Assembly: GCF_033095805.1 (NCBI RefSeq)
Contig: NZ_CP109901.1
Location: 2,046,001 to 2,110,000, forward strand
DNA: 64,000 nucleotides
DNA from: Serratia sp. UGAL515B_01
GTDB taxonomy: Bacteria; Pseudomonadota; Gammaproteobacteria; Enterobacterales; Enterobacteriaceae
Reading direction: 5' to 3'
This document shows positions 38,987 through 48,282 of the stretch, piece by piece; position 1 is the stretch's first letter, and each line of letters begins with the position of its first letter. A program made the translations under genes and the position numbers. A model generated the notes under the pieces. It searched no databases, was not told the DNA's origin, and saw only the letters and a list, made by a program, of their open reading frames with translations.

Positions 38987-39810
38987 TATTTCACTCCAAT
39001 CCCTGTGAATGCTCGAATAAAATTGCGCTGTAAGAAAAAGAAAACCAGCACCACAGGTATGGCGATCATGGTCGTCATCGCCCAAAGTTGCTCAAGGTTT
39101 TCAGTGGGAATATCGTTGACGAATTTAAATAACGCCAGTTGCAGGGTCATCAGCGAGTCATCGCGGACATATAGTAATGGCCCCATAAAATCATTCCAGG
39201 TCGCCATAAAGGTTAAAATAGACACGGTGGCTAACGCGGGTCTGATCATCGGGAGAACTATCTTGAAGAAGATGGTGAACTCACCGGCACCATCAATTCT
39301 GGCGGCTTCGATATAGGCGTTATCTACCTGTTTTAAAAACTGCACCAACAGGAAGATGTTATAGGCACTGATAGTGCCGGGGACGATTAATGCCTGGAAA
39401 GTATTCACCCACCCCCAGGAGTACAGCATCATATACGTAGGTATGGTGAATAACACGGCAGGCACCATCATGGAAGTTAGGATCAGTTTGAGCCAGAACT
39501 CCCGGGCTGGGAGGTTCATTTTCACGATGGCGTAGGCAACCATTGATGAAAACAGGGTATTCGTGACCGTCACTGTAATGGAAATAAACAGAGTATTCAG
39601 AAAAATTCGTCCCAGATTCAAACTGAGAAATGCCTGAATATATCCGTTAAACGAAAAATGTGTTGGCAACGAGTTAGGGTTGTTAATAATCTCGGTTCCC
39701 GTTTTAAATGAATTCATCACCATGAAGAAAAACGGGTATAACACCACTAAACTGCCCGCAATCAGCAAGCTGTAGATAAATAGACCCTTTAGACTAATAC
39801 GCATTATCAC
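38986..39810 (-). CDS. Sugar ABC permease, MalG-like (CUT1)
   Basis: A 274-residue inner-membrane subunit with about six helices. The EAA loop that docks on the ATPase reads EAARIDGAGEFTIFFKIVLP. The first codon is GTG at 39810 overlapping the upstream stop (GTGA), or ATG at 39804. It pairs with the MalF-like subunit upstream and uses the ATPase encoded at 46856-47965. Confidence 0.92.
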   Translation of the reverse strand: MIMRISLKGLFIYSLLIAGSLVVLYPFFFMVMNSFKTGTEIINNPNSLPTHFSFNGYIQAFLSLNLGRIFLNTLFISITVTVTNTLFSSMVAYAIVKMNLPAREFWLKLILTSMMVPAVLFTIPTYMMLYSWGWVNTFQALIVPGTISAYNIFLLVQFLKQVDNAYIEAARIDGAGEFTIFFKIVLPMIRPALATVSILTFMATWNDFMGPLLYVRDDSLMTLQLALFKFVNDIPTENLEQLWAMTTMIAIPVVLVFFFLQRNFIRAFTGIGVK

Positions 39811-40685
39811 GCATCCTTTTCCTGAGTGAGTTTCAACTGCACTACCGTAAAGAGATAGATCACCGCTGCCAGCAGCAGGCCGATAGTCGAGGCCGCACCC
39901 ATTCTCATATCAGAGAAACCGGTTTTATACAGATAGAGCACGGGTGTTAACGCGGAGTTATAAGGGCCACCATACAGATCGAAATTCATTAAGACCTCAA
40001 CAAACATCTGCATCCCATTAATAATATTCATGGTCATCACAAAAATAATCTGTGGTTTCAGCAAAGGCAGGGTAATACTCCAGGTTTTTCTCCACCAGCT
40101 TGCGCCATCAATACTTGCAGCTTCATACAGTGATGGGTTAATCCCCGCGATGCCGCCAAGAAAAATGATCATCTGAATACCAAACCATTTCCAAGTGCTG
40201 AATAAGGCAATTAGCGGCATCGGTAACCATTGATCAAACTTCCAGAAAATAGGTCCTTTAAGCCAACCCCACTCTAGCAATAAACTCTGTATCGGCCCGG
40301 TCGGGCTGGAAAGAAAGTTAAAAATAACCATCGCTACAGTAATTGAGGTGATCACTGGGATAAACATGATGGTTCTAAACAGGCCGCCAAAATGGGTGAT
40401 TTCATGTAATAGCAAGGCTAAGCCTATAGCCAGCACAAAGCTAAGAAAAATAAAAATAACCTGGTTAAAAAGCACATTGAATAGCGAACGCCAGAATAGG
40501 ATATCTGTAGCAACAGCGATCCAGTTGTTCAACCCAACAAACTTCGTACTCTCCAAGCTCAATATATTAATGTCTAAAAAGCTGTTCTGAAAAGAGAGTG
40601 CAAAAGGATAAAGAATAAAAATCAAGAAATAGATAATCCAGGGCGCTAAGAATAGATACCCTATCATGAGATTGTTATTTTTCAT
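39807..40685 (-). CDS. Sugar ABC permease, MalF/UgpA-like (CUT1)
   Basis: A 292-residue permease with six predicted helices. The EAA motif is EAASIDGASWWRKTWSITLP. It overlaps the MalG-like gene by 4 nt. An ERIC element separates it from the binding-protein gene upstream, and no obvious promoter lies between, so transcription probably reads through the ERIC. Confidence 0.92.
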   Translation of the reverse strand: MKNNNLMIGYLFLAPWIIYFLIFILYPFALSFQNSFLDINILSLESTKFVGLNNWIAVATDILFWRSLFNVLFNQVIFIFLSFVLAIGLALLLHEITHFGGLFRTIMFIPVITSITVAMVIFNFLSSPTGPIQSLLLEWGWLKGPIFWKFDQWLPMPLIALFSTWKWFGIQMIIFLGGIAGINPSLYEAASIDGASWWRKTWSITLPLLKPQIIFVMTMNIINGMQMFVEVLMNFDLYGGPYNSALTPVLYLYKTGFSDMRMGAASTIGLLLAAVIYLFTVVQLKLTQEKDA

Positions 40686-40730
40686 TGTAGCTCCTTAGAG
40701 ATCCCTGCCTACATCCTAAAGTGACTTGGG

Positions 40731-40859
40731 TATATGCCATTCATACTTCAAGTTGCTTGGCTATTGGCTGTACTCGTTCACCCTGGCCACAGAGTAGGCT
40801 ATGAGCCCAGGGGTTCATTCTTTCACCGCCTACAACCAACTCGAATTATTTTGGGTATA
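40731..40859 (-). repeat. ERIC element inside the sugar transport operon
   Basis: A 129-bp element in inverted orientation. It begins with CATTCATACTTCAAGTTGC and ends with CAACTCGAATTATTTTGGGT. The centre is diverged but retains inverted symmetry (CCTGGCCACAGAGTAGGC...GAGCCCAGG). Confidence 0.85.
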
Positions 40860-40864
40860 GATTT

Positions 40865-42109
40865 TTAGTGCTCGTTCAGTAATTTTTTGGCCGCCTTTGC
40901 CGATTCGGCCACGGCCTGCTCTGGCGATATCTCACCTTTCAGTACCACACGGCTATAGTTGGCCAGGATAATATTTGCCACGTCTGCTGAAAGGGCCGAA
41001 GGTTCGCTCATGAGGGTGTGTTGTAACTGCTGTACAAAGGGTTTTGCCTCATCAGACTGAAAATAAGCGTCTTGTTGCAGCGCTTTCAGCGTAGGCAATT
41101 GCCCCAACGCAATATTGGCTTGTAGATTGATATCGTCGCGCATCAGAAGCATCAGCAGATCCCAACTGAGCAGCTCTTTCTCGGGTGTCTCCTTGAAGAT
41201 CATGATCGCCCGTCCATCCAGCAACGAGTAGTGGGTATCACCTTTGGTTTGCACAGGAATAGGTGCCACAGCCACGTCTTGGCCAATGACCATTGGGTGA
41301 TCTGCCGCAGAGGTGAGTGTGGACTTCCAACCAAAACCGAACTGTAACCAGATGCCGATATGGCGTGAGAAAAAGCTGGTCTCCATGGTCAATGGAGCAA
41401 AGCGTTGCGCCTGCTGCATCGTTTGCATAAACGTCGCCATACTGGCGGCGGGATGATCGAAAACAATGCCTGTACCGTAGCGGTTCAGTAACTGATACTT
41501 CCCATGATTGGTGTTGTAGTAGAGTGGCGCAAGCATATTCCAATACCAACTACCTGATGACAGCACGTCATTCCAGAAAACGGTGCCATAGACTTTACTG
41601 CCATCTTTACGCGCAGGTAGCGCGGAGATCTTTTCTGCCGCAAGTAAAAACTCGTCCCAGGTTTCCGGAGGATGTTGAGGATCCAAACCCGCTTCAACAA
41701 ATAATGCTTTGTTATATATCATCATTTGTGTTGTGGCATTCCAGGGAATGTAATAGGTGCGGCCAAAATTTTCGCGTAAAAAGTGAGGTTCAATACGTTC
41801 AGTCAGTGATGCAAAACCGGGGAATTTATCCAGAAATGCCAGCTTACCGAGTTTAGCCAACTTTGCTGGCTGATAACCAAAAACCCCAATATAGACATTG
41901 GGATTATCTCCCGCAGCCATACGAGTATCCAACCGTTCATCGTTAGAAACCGTGACATTTACATCGGGATGTAATTTTTTAAATTCAGGTACGACGGTAT
42001 TACGCATGAATGAAACATAGTTGCCACTCGGCACCATTATTTCCAGCCTTTCTTCCGCCATTAGGGGCAGAGAGATTATTGCGATAGCAATAGCATAGAG
42101 TATTTTCAT
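40865..42109 (-). CDS. Periplasmic sugar-binding protein (CUT1, family 1)
   Basis: The solute-binding component of the ABC importer. Starting at MKILYAIAIAIISLPLMAEE gives about 414 residues with a signal peptide cut after LMA; ATG 42118 is a close alternative. No lipobox, as expected for a Gram-negative periplasmic protein. The fold shows the usual family-1 pattern: VVPEFKKLHPDVNVTV, YYIPWNATTQMMIYNKALF, ETWDEFLLAAEKI. The cluster suggests that the ligand is a beta-1,2-linked oligosaccharide; the binding site cannot be read from sequence alone. Confidence 0.9.
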   Translation of the reverse strand: MKILYAIAIAIISLPLMAEERLEIMVPSGNYVSFMRNTVVPEFKKLHPDVNVTVSNDERLDTRMAAGDNPNVYIGVFGYQPAKLAKLGKLAFLDKFPGFASLTERIEPHFLRENFGRTYYIPWNATTQMMIYNKALFVEAGLDPQHPPETWDEFLLAAEKISALPARKDGSKVYGTVFWNDVLSSGSWYWNMLAPLYYNTNHGKYQLLNRYGTGIVFDHPAASMATFMQTMQQAQRFAPLTMETSFFSRHIGIWLQFGFGWKSTLTSAADHPMVIGQDVAVAPIPVQTKGDTHYSLLDGRAIMIFKETPEKELLSWDLLMLLMRDDINLQANIALGQLPTLKALQQDAYFQSDEAKPFVQQLQHTLMSEPSALSADVANIILANYSRVVLKGEISPEQAVAESAKAAKKLLNEH

Positions 42110-42246
42110 TACGATCATTACCCTAAAAATATCAATATATGAAGGAATAGCCATGATTAATTCAGGATCACAGGAACCATTTAATCACCGCTAAGTTTAA
42201 TCATTACTACATTTCGCTACGGTATTTTTTAATAACGACTCAGTCG

Positions 42247-43233
42247 CTATAATGTCTCTCTCTCAATTAACTGTGTTGGTAGCAGAGTAATCGCATCAAT
42301 ATCCGCCTCTTTCCTTATTGCTTTGAGTAGCGTGGTGGCGGAAATCATACCCATTTCATATTTATGATGATCAACCGTTGTCAGTGATGGTGTTAATACA
42401 CTGGATGCGTAAATATTATCAAAGCCCACTATTTTTATATCATCCGGAACCTGGATATGATGCTCTTTTGCTGCGCGTAAAATACCAATGGCCATTTCAT
42501 CATTAGCGGAAAAAATAGCCGATGGCACTCGACCCTCAGCAATTAACGCTTTCATTTTTAAATAGGCATCTGCTTCGGTAAAATCAGAATGAATAATATA
42601 GTCCTGCTTGGGCTGCAGATTATGGTAGCCCAGCGCAGCGATAAAGCCCTCCAACCGTTTCTGATTGTCGTAAGACTGGGCAGGGCCACTGAAGAAACAG
42701 ATATCCCGGCAACCTTTAGCCAATAATGCATTCACAGCCTTAAATGCACCGCCAAAATTATCAATTAATACATTGTAGATATGCGGGTTTTCCAACTCAC
42801 GATCCAGCACCACTATCGGCAGATCTTCAGCAGCGATAGAGTGCAAAAAGCTATTATCAAAAGAGCTGGTGAGCACAATCGCGCCATCCACAGAGCGATC
42901 TCTAAGATACTTATGCGCGGTGGAATGCTCACCACCGTACAAACTACAAGCCACCAGATCGTAGTGTTCACTGTGCACCGTTTGCTCAATGCCACGTATC
43001 AGTTCACTATAGATCGGCCCAGACCAAGAGTTGAAAAACAGGCCAATAGCACCGCTGCGTTTGGCTTTTAACATTTTCGCATTATTGTTGGAGGTGTAGT
43101 TCATCTCCTGCGCAATTTTTAACACGCGTTGCCGGGTCTTCTCTGTGATCTTCGAACTGCCATTGATGGCGTAGGAAACCGTAGAGATTGCAACGTTGGC
43201 CCTTTTAGCAACATCTTTTATGGTTACTTTCAC
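42247..43233 (-). CDS. LacI-family transcriptional regulator
   Basis: A 328-residue repressor. The N-terminal HTH is VTIKDVAKRANVAISTVSYA with the hinge helix region following (KITEKTRQRVLKIAQEMNY). A periplasmic-binding-like sensor domain occupies residues 60-328 (GAIGLFFNSWSGPIYSELIR, IVGFDNIYASSVLTPSLTTV). It is encoded between the phosphorylase and the binding protein. Its likely operators are the GAAACGTTTC palindromes in the divergent region at 47984 and 48221. Confidence 0.93.
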   Translation of the reverse strand: MKVTIKDVAKRANVAISTVSYAINGSSKITEKTRQRVLKIAQEMNYTSNNNAKMLKAKRSGAIGLFFNSWSGPIYSELIRGIEQTVHSEHYDLVACSLYGGEHSTAHKYLRDRSVDGAIVLTSSFDNSFLHSIAAEDLPIVVLDRELENPHIYNVLIDNFGGAFKAVNALLAKGCRDICFFSGPAQSYDNQKRLEGFIAALGYHNLQPKQDYIIHSDFTEADAYLKMKALIAEGRVPSAIFSANDEMAIGILRAAKEHHIQVPDDIKIVGFDNIYASSVLTPSLTTVDHHKYEMGMISATTLLKAIRKEADIDAITLLPTQLIERETL

Positions 43234-43265
43234 AACTCACTCTCTAATGACAAAAAAGAACCCTA

Positions 43266-43307
43266 CTATACCCGTCCCCCTGCCACTTGAGTATGACGGG
43301 TATATAG
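43266..43307. repeat. Short ERIC-end remnant
   Basis: CTATACCCGTC ... CACTTGAGTATGACGGGTATA: the two outer ends of an ERIC-like element joined with most of the interior missing. It lies between the LacI gene and the GH94 gene. Confidence 0.55.
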
Positions 43308-43360
43308 TCTGAACCATTCTGGCTGTATGCGGCACAGTATGCCGCTCTACAATTACTTCA

Positions 43361-46300
43361 CTACAGGTAAATAACCAACTGATTATCAGATGAATTTTCT
43401 TTCATCATTCCTGCTTCAATGTCTTGGCGACGAATCAACGCCGCACCACTGCGGTAAGGGTTAGCCTGCAGGCTAAATGCCAGCGGTTGGCCGTTGAGTA
43501 ACACCCGCTTCGGTGTAAACTCCCCCTGGAGCGGGTGGATACGCAGCGTTATCGGACGTTGGTAGACTTGATACTGAACAGTGACATCACCAAACTGGCG
43601 GCTGATAACCGGATCCAACAACAGGTCGCCACATTGATAGCGCAGCCCTAACAGGCTAGAGATAATCTGGTTGATGTAGATCCCAGGGCCGCTCGAGTAG
43701 ATGCGCCAGCCCGATTTTACTGCGACATCACCGGTTTTCAATTGTTGGAAGTCGCTGTAGGCCTGATAGCGATCATCAAATTTTGCATCGGAGCTGGAGA
43801 AATAGCAGTTTGCCTGGCGTGGTTCCGCATTAGGCACACATTCTTGAATACCGACCGGTACGGTTTTAAACAGATTGTCGTACAATTCTTGCGCCATCCC
43901 CATTTTGCAGAGTGCTTCAAGAAAGCGGATATGCGCGTGACAATATTGCAAACCGATTTCACGCCCCAGATTGGCGGATAACTCAGCGCGTTTGAAATAG
44001 GTCTGGCGACCCGCTTTATACTCCGCCATCTTATCCATCAGCCGCACACCATCCGGGAACATCAGATTCTCCAGAATGATTTTCATGTGTTGCTCGGCCA
44101 TCTCTTTATCGAACGACTCTGAAATAATCGAACGTTTCGCAGGGAGCAAGCGATACTTGATTTGGGTTGTCTGATCCACAGGATGCAGCAAGTATTCAGC
44201 TTCGCCCTGATTGAAGTGAATAAACCCACTGATAACGCCATCTTTAATCAGATATTTGTGATAGTCCGCCTGCATGCTGGCCGCAAGTTGGGACATGCGA
44301 GCGATAATGTCGGCAAATTTTGCATGGCCCTGCAAAGCCTGCATCATGGTTTTCAATGCCTGCAGGGTCAGCGGGATAGTCCAGCCACTAACCATATTTT
44401 TCCGCAGCGACTGATTGGCCGGTTGTAAGGTGTCATCCCAGTCACCATCACCGTAACTGGAGAGAAAAGTCCCTGGTACCAGATGTTCAACGATATGGTC
44501 TATCTGGCGTTGAACGTGCTGCAGCAATGTTTCCTGCTGCTGTGTGAAAGCAAAACCATGCTCTATGCTGGTATAGGGCAATGGGGTATCCAGCAGAGCA
44601 AGGTGGCCCGTTGCCTGCAGATAATCCGCCAGTGCCTTCAACGGCCAGACCACGACATCACCGTGTGATTCCTGCTGCTGTTTTTGCCCGTACTCATCAA
44701 ACATAAACCACTGTGGCCAGGTGCCGGTTTCCAGATACTGATGACGATAGGTCTGGCACAGGATCGCTTCCACCTGCTGATAGCGGCCCATTGCCATAAA
44801 GAATTCAAGCGGCCCTTGGGTAACATCACGAGTGCCCCAGGCAGCTCCTGCAGCTTGCTCCAAGCCGTGGGGAGAACTGTAGTGGACTAACGCATTGTGA
44901 GTAAACCAATGCATCGCATGATTGAGTTTCACTGCCTGTTGAGGTGCGGCGGAGAAGTGTATCGAGAAGTCATTCATCAGGTCCCTGAACTGGGCATGAT
45001 ACTGCTGTCTCTCATGGTGAAAATCCAGCCATGAACCGCGACTGTCTACACCCTTTAACACACCACCAAACGCGATACTGGCCTGCCGCTCGATCTGGCC
45101 TTTTAGCAGCAAATACAGGGGACTCTGGCTGTCACTATCAACCCGCTTCTCGACACCGGTGAAAGCCGTGCTGGCAATCATGCTGAATTGGGGGCCGGTG
45201 TCATCATGCTGTCGACTGATCAGCAACAGGTTGTCCTGCTGCTCGATCTCGATCAGCGACGCCTCTTCCAGATCCCCCATAACCAGTTGGTGACTGACGA
45301 TAACGTTCAGTGGCCGCGCGAAACCAGAGATTTCTATATCCAGTTGGATCACTGGCTGGCTCTGGCTGGCAAAGGCACGTATCAGGATCAGCCCCCCCGC
45401 GAGTTTATATACCCAGCGTGAAAAATTAGTGCCAACTTCATATGCAGAAGGCATGGCCAGCAGGCGGTATTCACCCTCTATCTGTACTAGAATTCGCTGT
45501 CCGCTGCTTTTAAACAGATTGAGCAGATTACGATTAATCCCCAACAGTTTGTTGAGTGTCGTATTACCCAACGTCAAATGTGAGTTAAACACGCCATAGA
45601 TAAAATGGGTGGAGTTCATAATCGGGTTATTGAAATCAAGATTATTACCGGAAGAAATAATGTGCCCGGTTGCTCGCTCCAGATAATGCTCTTTTGCTGC
45701 CAGAGTGACGTAATTGGCATCCTGATAGAAAAATGACAGTAATTGACCGTCAGATTCTTCAATGACGCGTTTCTCACCCGCAAACAGGTGTTCAATCTCA
45801 TCCGACCGCAAGGTTTCACCTGACAGAGGACGCTGGGCATATCCTAACTCAACCGGTGCTTCCGCCTCGGTGGTCGGTAACGTCTCCGGTGGCCGGTAAG
45901 TCGCGCGGATCTGCGCAATATCCAATGGCTGTTCAAGATTGGCACCCGGTTGATGGCTGAGATAACTGCCGTAAAATACCTGACTGGCTTGCTCACCGCT
46001 GGAGAGCGTCACTGGCTGTAGCTGAAGTGCAACATAGGCCATTTCGTACTGATAGTTTTTATTTTCCAGCCGTGGTGTGTTGATAATGGTGGGTTGGTGA
46101 GTGAACTTGTATTGTTTGGCGAAAAACTGATACCCATCGGTAGAAAAACCGATCACCGGCGAAAAACTCCCCAATTGCAGCAAGGGGTTACCACAACTTT
46201 GCGGCAGGTTTTGCCTTGATGAGAGGATATAGCCGTACTCTTCAAGGTTAAATACCTTATGGTCCAGATACTGGCTACAGTAAGATTCATTGGTTTTGGT

Positions 46301-46735
46301 GGCAGAGAGATCGCATAACGAGAGATCTTGACCGTAGATCAGATCGTAGCGTAAGGCATCACAGCTTTTATTCTCTACCTGCACACTGTAGTAATAGGTG
46401 TTTCCTTGCCCGGTAGCAAAGGAAAGCATAGCCGTGGCCACAAAACGCGGAGAGGTGGTTTGCCAAATAACCTCACCTTGGGCATTTTTATATGTTTTTA
46501 TCCCCTCATTGTGAAACAGCAACGGAGTAACCTGTACAATGCCATTGTTATCCCACTCGCGCAGATAGATATTAGCAATGGCCGCATCCTGTCTGGGGGT
46601 TTCAAACAGGTTGATCATGATGCTGTCTGCCAGCATATTTTTCAGCATATTACCCTGCATGAAATTAAATCGCAGCAGACCACTCTGAGCGCTGTATACA
46701 ATATCGGTTACTGATGTAGTTATCATGTTATGCAC
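43361..46735 (-). CDS. GH94 phosphorylase, probable 1,2-beta-oligoglucan phosphorylase
   Basis: An 1124-residue cytosolic protein (no signal) of the size and architecture of 1,2-beta-oligoglucan phosphorylase from Listeria innocua (about 1,100 aa, GH94), which cleaves sophoro-oligosaccharides with phosphate to give alpha-glucose-1-phosphate. N-terminal beta-sandwich parts fill about residues 1-580. The (alpha/alpha)6 catalytic barrel begins near HALVHYSSPHG... (AWGTRDVTQGPLEF, 633-646). The acidic segment GDGDWDDTLQPAN at 762-774 carries the family general acid, and a C-terminal beta domain follows GWRIYSSGPGIY. Neighbours (GH3, ABC importer, glycoamylase-fold hydrolases) mirror the Listeria context. 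Cyclic-glucan or cellobiose-type GH94 activity is less likely. Confidence 0.85.
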   Translation of the reverse strand: MHNMITTSVTDIVYSAQSGLLRFNFMQGNMLKNMLADSIMINLFETPRQDAAIANIYLREWDNNGIVQVTPLLFHNEGIKTYKNAQGEVIWQTTSPRFVATAMLSFATGQGNTYYYSVQVENKSCDALRYDLIYGQDLSLCDLSATKTNESYCSQYLDHKVFNLEEYGYILSSRQNLPQSCGNPLLQLGSFSPVIGFSTDGYQFFAKQYKFTHQPTIINTPRLENKNYQYEMAYVALQLQPVTLSSGEQASQVFYGSYLSHQPGANLEQPLDIAQIRATYRPPETLPTTEAEAPVELGYAQRPLSGETLRSDEIEHLFAGEKRVIEESDGQLLSFFYQDANYVTLAAKEHYLERATGHIISSGNNLDFNNPIMNSTHFIYGVFNSHLTLGNTTLNKLLGINRNLLNLFKSSGQRILVQIEGEYRLLAMPSAYEVGTNFSRWVYKLAGGLILIRAFASQSQPVIQLDIEISGFARPLNVIVSHQLVMGDLEEASLIEIEQQDNLLLISRQHDDTGPQFSMIASTAFTGVEKRVDSDSQSPLYLLLKGQIERQASIAFGGVLKGVDSRGSWLDFHHERQQYHAQFRDLMNDFSIHFSAAPQQAVKLNHAMHWFTHNALVHYSSPHGLEQAAGAAWGTRDVTQGPLEFFMAMGRYQQVEAILCQTYRHQYLETGTWPQWFMFDEYGQKQQQESHGDVVVWPLKALADYLQATGHLALLDTPLPYTSIEHGFAFTQQQETLLQHVQRQIDHIVEHLVPGTFLSSYGDGDWDDTLQPANQSLRKNMVSGWTIPLTLQALKTMMQALQGHAKFADIIARMSQLAASMQADYHKYLIKDGVISGFIHFNQGEAEYLLHPVDQTTQIKYRLLPAKRSIISESFDKEMAEQHMKIILENLMFPDGVRLMDKMAEYKAGRQTYFKRAELSANLGREIGLQYCHAHIRFLEALCKMGMAQELYDNLFKTVPVGIQECVPNAEPRQANCYFSSSDAKFDDRYQAYSDFQQLKTGDVAVKSGWRIYSSGPGIYINQIISSLLGLRYQCGDLLLDPVISRQFGDVTVQYQVYQRPITLRIHPLQGEFTPKRVLLNGQPLAFSLQANPYRSGAALIRRQDIEAGMMKENSSDNQLVIYL

Positions 46736-46855
46736 TCTGAAAATGAGTAATACTCGTCAAACTTAAAGTTGTGTATGAACTGGCTGCATGGTCAATGCCG
46801 TTCGTGTGCCTTGCCCCTGATGAACCGCTACAACTTGCATTATTTAGAGTAAATT

Positions 46856-47965
46856 CTAGAGAATGTTTTTTTCTGTTTCTCTATCAAATAGGTGGCACTT
46901 GTCCATATTAAAATAAAATTGGTAGTTACTATTAATATTGGTTTCCCCCTCGGGATTTGGCTGTTTGCAAATCACTTGCTGCCCTGCCATAGTGAAATGG
47001 ATATACTCATCAGCCCCCATAGCATCAACTCTGGTTATTTTTGATGATAAACTATTGATGGTGTTTTTAGCGTTGATGTTTATATCCTCTGGCCTGATAC
47101 CAAAATAAATCTCCTGCCCTAAATAATGCTGAGCCTTGGTACTTTTATCCTCCGGCAGTGAAAAAATATGTTCACCACAACGGAGCACGATTTGATCACC
47201 GAAACGCTCAACGCGGGCAGTAAACAGATTCATTGCTGGTGAACCGATAAATTCAGCGACAAATTTATTGCGGGGGTGGTGATAGACATTTAACGGGCGA
47301 TCCACCTGCATGATCTCCCCTTTGCGCAGAATACAGACTCGCTCACCCATCGTCATGGCTTCTACCTGATCGTGAGTGACATAGATCATCGTGGCTGGTT
47401 TACCGGCTTCACGCAGTTGCTGATGCAGTTTGCTGATGCGTAGGCGCATGGAAACGCGCAGCTTGGCATCTAGGTTAGAAAGCGGTTCATCGAATAAAAA
47501 CACCGCCGGTTTTCTAACCATGGCACGCCCCAGCGCAACCCGCTGACACTGCCCACCAGACATCTCTTTAGGTTTACGTTGCAGCAGTTCTGTGATCTCC
47601 AGCAATTCAGCCGCCTCATGCACTCTCAACGCAATTTCTGCTTTAGTTTTCTTAGCGACTTTCAACCCAAATGCCATATTTTCATACACGGTCATGTGGG
47701 GATAGAGAGCATAGTTTTGAAATACCATTGCAATACCACGATCTTTCGGCTGAACATCGTTACATATTTTATCGGCAATGGTCAGTTCACCGCTGGATAT
47801 ATTCTCCAAACCAGCAATCATGCGTAGCATGGTCGATTTTGCGCAACCAGACGGACCGACTACCACCATAAACTCGCCCTCTTCAATATCCAGGTTGATA
47901 TCGTGTAATGCATGCAAGCCATTCGGGTAGATCTTATTGACGTCACGCAGTTTCACACTGGCCAT
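46856..47965 (-). CDS. Sugar ABC ATPase, MalK/UgpC/MsmX-like
   Basis: A 369-residue ATPase. Walker A is VVGPSGCAKSTMLRMIAGLE, the signature is MSGGQCQRVALGRAMVRKPA and Walker B is VFLFDEPLSNLDAKLR. The C-terminal regulatory OB-fold region (about 240-369) contains EIYFGIRPEDI. Note Ala in place of the usual Gly in GCAKST and Cys in SGGQCQR where Q-Q is typical; both are variations seen in functional relatives. First gene of the leftward operon, just downstream of the operator region. Confidence 0.92.
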   Translation of the reverse strand: MASVKLRDVNKIYPNGLHALHDINLDIEEGEFMVVVGPSGCAKSTMLRMIAGLENISSGELTIADKICNDVQPKDRGIAMVFQNYALYPHMTVYENMAFGLKVAKKTKAEIALRVHEAAELLEITELLQRKPKEMSGGQCQRVALGRAMVRKPAVFLFDEPLSNLDAKLRVSMRLRISKLHQQLREAGKPATMIYVTHDQVEAMTMGERVCILRKGEIMQVDRPLNVYHHPRNKFVAEFIGSPAMNLFTARVERFGDQIVLRCGEHIFSLPEDKSTKAQHYLGQEIYFGIRPEDININAKNTINSLSSKITRVDAMGADEYIHFTMAGQQVICKQPNPEGETNINSNYQFYFNMDKCHLFDRETEKNIL

Positions 47966-47983
47966 GACGAACCCCCTTCAATA

Positions 47984-47993
47984 GAAACGTTTC
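47984..47993. promoter_or_regulatory. LacI-type operator 1
   Basis: GAAACGTTTC palindrome (extended TAGAAACGTTTCACTA), 19 bp upstream of the ATPase start codon. A CG-centred palindrome is the standard LacI-family operator form; the repressor encoded in the cluster is the expected binder. Confidence 0.75.
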
Positions 47994-48220
47994 ACTAAAC
48001 TATGATTTGATCTACTTCACTGTCAACAGGGAATTTCCATTGTGATTATTTATGAGATAATCATCACATTTTATGAATTCAAAACACAACTAATTGATTT
48101 AAAAGATAAAAATATTTTTCCTATCTTTTTGTATCCATTTGTAATCAAAAGCGTCACCTGGGTCACATTTTAAATAAATGCTTGATGAAGCTATTGACCC
48201 ATGATGAAAACCCTCAGAAT

Positions 48221-48238
48221 AATAGAAACGTTTCTATT
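48221..48238. promoter_or_regulatory. LacI-type operator 2
   Basis: AATAGAAACGTTTCTATT, a perfect 18-bp palindrome, 45 bp before the first hydrolase start. It shares the GAAACGTTTC core with the site at 47984, about 240 bp away, a spacing that would permit looping. Confidence 0.82.
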
Positions 48239-48282
48239 AGATATGTAATCTACCTCTAGCCAGAATCAAAAAGGATATTTGC

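Larger units (their letters stand above)
47966..48282. other. Divergent control region of the glucan cluster
   Basis: A 317-bp A/T-rich region between the leftward importer/phosphorylase operon and the rightward hydrolase genes. It carries one LacI-type palindrome near each gene. No ORF is supported. Confidence 0.75.

Noticed and set aside
43361..46735. Cyclic beta-1,2-glucan synthase
   Set aside because: Those proteins are much larger (over 2,500 aa) and have glycosyltransferase and multiple membrane segments. This protein has 1124 residues and no TM segments.
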